Shown piece after piece: positions 5,508-6,949 of a stretch of DNA of 6,949 nucleotides (position 1 is its first letter; every line of letters begins with the position of its first letter). The notes under the pieces are model-generated. The model worked only from the letters and a program-made list of their open reading frames with translations, had not been told where the DNA came from and made no database searches. The DNA comes from JACDDK01 sp035689095 (GTDB lineage: Bacteria; Actinomycetota; Rubrobacteria; Rubrobacterales; Rubrobacteraceae), in the NCBI GenBank assembly GCA_035689095.1, contig DASSMB010000176.1, positions 1 to 6,949 on the forward strand, given 5' to 3'. A program made the translations under genes and the position numbers.

Positions 5508-6482
5508 ATGCTAGCTTTTTCGACCAGAGACGATACTGACACAGAGGAGACTGGCTTTCGGGAAGCCCTGCGCGCCGCGTCGCGGGAGGACGGTGGGGCA
5601 AGCATCCGGCCCATGAGCGATGTGGACCTGGATCGCATCCTGGAGCTGAGGACGGTTGTGAACTGGGCGGCCGACCCTCGGGCGTTCGACCTGTTGCGCG
5701 GCATCCGGGACGCCCGGTGGGCGGTAGCGGAGACGCCGGACGGCTCGCTGGCCGGGATGGTCGGCGCGGTGCCGTTCGGCGGGATCGGGATTCTCTGCCA
5801 CCTCGCCGTTCACGACGACTACCGTAACCTTGGCCTCGGAGCGCGGCTCTCGGCTTGGGCGATCCTGTATCTCCGCTCGCGCGGTGCGAGTACCGTTCGG
5901 CTCTACTCGACCCGGCGGGCCGAGAAGCTGTATCGTTCGATGGGCTTCCGGCCCGCCGTGCAACGAACCATCTACCGGCTGGACGAAGCGTCCCGGAACC
6001 CGCTGGCGCGCCAAGAGGCCGACGGTCACCATGTCGGGACGATGCTGTTCGGGGACCTGCCGGAGATCTACGGCGTAGATCACTGGACCTACGGCGCCGA
6101 CCGCTCGGCGCTCATCTTCGCTACCCTGCGGCTGCATCCCGGGCGGGGGCTCGTCGCGCGGGACTCCGCGGGGCGTGTGAAGGGCTACCTCATCCGCGGC
6201 GAAGCGGGACACGCCACAGGCCACGCGACGCGCATTGGACCATTCGTCGCTTCCGAACCCGGTGTGGCGCGGCTGCTACTCCAGAACGCTCTCGACGGCG
6301 CGGAGGGCGCGGCTATAGAGGTTACGGTCCCAGGACCGGGCAACGGACCGGCGCACGCTTTGCTGAAGGAGTTCGGGTTCACCGGCCGCCGCGACCGGCT
6401 GAGGATGGACCTCGGCGAGAAGCTCTGCTCCTGCCGCTCCGCCCTCACCCACTACGGCACAACGCCGTACCTGGCTACATAG
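5508..6482 (+). CDS. Two-domain GNAT family N-acetyltransferase
   Basis: The 324-residue protein is a predicted cytoplasmic acetyl-CoA-dependent N-acetyltransferase of unknown substrate. The N-terminal GNAT domain (about 32-160) starts with IRPMSDVDLDRILELR and carries the acetyl-CoA motif LAVHDDYRNLGLGARL, with R106-N-L-G109-L-G111 as the pyrophosphate loop, followed by YRSMGF (142-147). The C-terminal half (about 175-312) has WTYGADRSAL, GLVARDSAGRVKGYLIR and IGPFVA, the layout of the YitH-type second acetyltransferase domain (Acetyltransf_18). ATG 5508 is supported by GAGGA (5498-5502) 5 nt upstream. An acidic N-terminal extension of about 30 residues and a C-terminal tail with a CSC motif look unusual for the family. 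The leader carries a terminator-like hairpin. The last 8 bp overlap the end of the convergent dehydratase gene. The family call is firm; the function is not. Confidence 0.88.
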   Translation: MLAFSTRDDTDTEETGFREALRAASREDGGASIRPMSDVDLDRILELRTVVNWAADPRAFDLLRGIRDARWAVAETPDGSLAGMVGAVPFGGIGILCHLAVHDDYRNLGLGARLSAWAILYLRSRGASTVRLYSTRRAEKLYRSMGFRPAVQRTIYRLDEASRNPLARQEADGHHVGTMLFGDLPEIYGVDHWTYGADRSALIFATLRLHPGRGLVARDSAGRVKGYLIRGEAGHATGHATRIGPFVASEPGVARLLLQNALDGAEGAAIEVTVPGPGNGPAHALLKEFGFTGRRDRLRMDLGEKLCSCRSALTHYGTTPYLAT

Positions 6483-6949
6483 ACCGGACGCTTCCGCCGC
6501 TTGCCAGGACACCGGCCAGGAGGTCCGGGTCCACGTTGCCGCCGCTTATGACGGCCACGTTGCGGCGCGTTGGGGGCAGCTCTTCCCGGTGGAACAGGTA
6601 GGCGGCGAAGGACACGGCTCCGCTCGGCTCGGCGACCATGCGGACCCGGAGGGCCAGCCGGCGCATGGCGTCCAGGATCTCCTCCTCAGTCACCGCGATG
6701 ATGTCGTCCACGAAGGCGCGGACGTGCTCGAACGGGGCGTTGCCCAGCCGCCGCACCCGCAGCCCGTCGGCGACAGTGCGGCTGACCTCCTCGGCGGAGA
6801 ACTCTACGATCCGGCCGCTGCGCAGGCTGGCCCGCGCGTCGGCGGCCAGCTCCGGCTCTACCCCGATCGCGTTTATATCCGGCCGGTTTAGCTTGAGCGC
6901 CGCCGCGACTCCGCTTATGAGGCCGCCGCCGCTGACCGGGACGAGCACG
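6475..6949 (-). CDS. PLP-dependent serine/threonine dehydratase, C-terminal part
   Basis: This is the 3' half of a fold-type II PLP enzyme gene; the rest lies right of the window. The 157 visible residues begin with VLVPVSGGGLISGVA, the glycine-rich loop that holds the PLP phosphate, continue through VEPELAADA, TVADGLRV and ITAV-like IIAVTEEEI to EPSGA (107-111), and end with ISGGNVD (134-140), whose Ser (135) is expected to contact the pyridine nitrogen. This matches threonine ammonia-lyase / serine dehydratase, which converts threonine to 2-oxobutanoate or serine to pyruvate. The chain stops 17 residues after ISGGNVD, with no ACT regulatory domain, so it resembles the catabolic, TdcB-like or serine-racemase-like forms rather than full-length IlvA. 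Exact substrate cannot be decided here. Its TAG stop lies inside the convergent GNAT gene. The GTG at 6948 is an internal valine codon, not a start. Confidence 0.9.
   Translation of the reverse strand, partial: VLVPVSGGGLISGVAAALKLNRPDINAIGVEPELAADARASLRSGRIVEFSAEEVSRTVADGLRVRRLGNAPFEHVRAFVDDIIAVTEEEILDAMRRLALRVRMVAEPSGAVSFAAYLFHREELPPTRRNVAVISGGNVDPDLLAGVLASGGSVRSM

Noticed and set aside
5511..6224. 237-codon minus-strand frame opposite the acetyltransferase gene
   Set aside because: Rich in Arg, Pro and Gly with no recognisable domain, and it is a shadow of a well-supported plus-strand gene with its own ribosome site.
5855..6601. 248-codon plus-strand frame overlapping the GNAT gene and running past its end
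   Set aside because: Arg/Pro/Ala-rich composition typical of an out-of-frame reading; it also crosses the convergent dehydratase coding region.

Overview
The window reads as an ordinary chromosomal segment of a high-G+C bacterium. GTG and TTG starts, G/C-ending codons, a two-subunit glycine dehydrogenase (GcvPA + GcvPB) and an actinobacterial-looking Rex repressor suggest a deep-branching actinobacterium, perhaps Rubrobacter-like. That assignment is inference from memory of the families; no database was searched. No mobile element, phage gene, CRISPR array, tRNA or rRNA was seen.

Positions 1-3142 (+) hold a compact glycine cleavage operon in the order gcvPA (3' end only), gcvPB, gcvT, gcvH, with overlaps or gaps of 16 nt or less. 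It encodes the P, T and H proteins; the fourth component, the L protein (dihydrolipoamide dehydrogenase), is not in the window. Together these proteins oxidatively cleave glycine to CO2, ammonia and a methylene group on tetrahydrofolate, yielding NADH.

Positions 3143-3579 have no gene and are A+T-richer than the surroundings. A hairpin lies just after gcvH. Next comes a well-formed sigma70-type promoter (TTTACA, 17 bp, TATCAT) with an A/T-rich upstream stretch. The sequence downstream can fold as a roughly 110-nt RNA: a 5' hairpin, then a perfect 10-bp stem closing a 50-nt pyrimidine-rich, anti-Shine-Dalgarno-like loop, then a U-rich tail. This small-RNA candidate is the most interesting item here. 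The rex transcript ends in the same gap at a clear intrinsic terminator on the minus strand.

Positions 3580-4215 (-) encode Rex, the NADH/NAD+-sensing repressor, with a plausible promoter at 4262-4289. Divergent from it, positions 4447-5229 (+) encode a four-helix membrane protein of the DUF4239 (bestrophin-like) type. Positions 5230-5507 hold two hairpins, an extended -10 promoter and a possible leaderless 28-codon ORF ahead of a two-domain GNAT acetyltransferase (5508-6482, +). That gene overlaps by 8 bp, tail to tail, the 3' end of a PLP-dependent serine/threonine dehydratase gene that runs off the right edge (-).

The protein-coding genes belong to known families. The unexplained content lies in the two intergenic regions.
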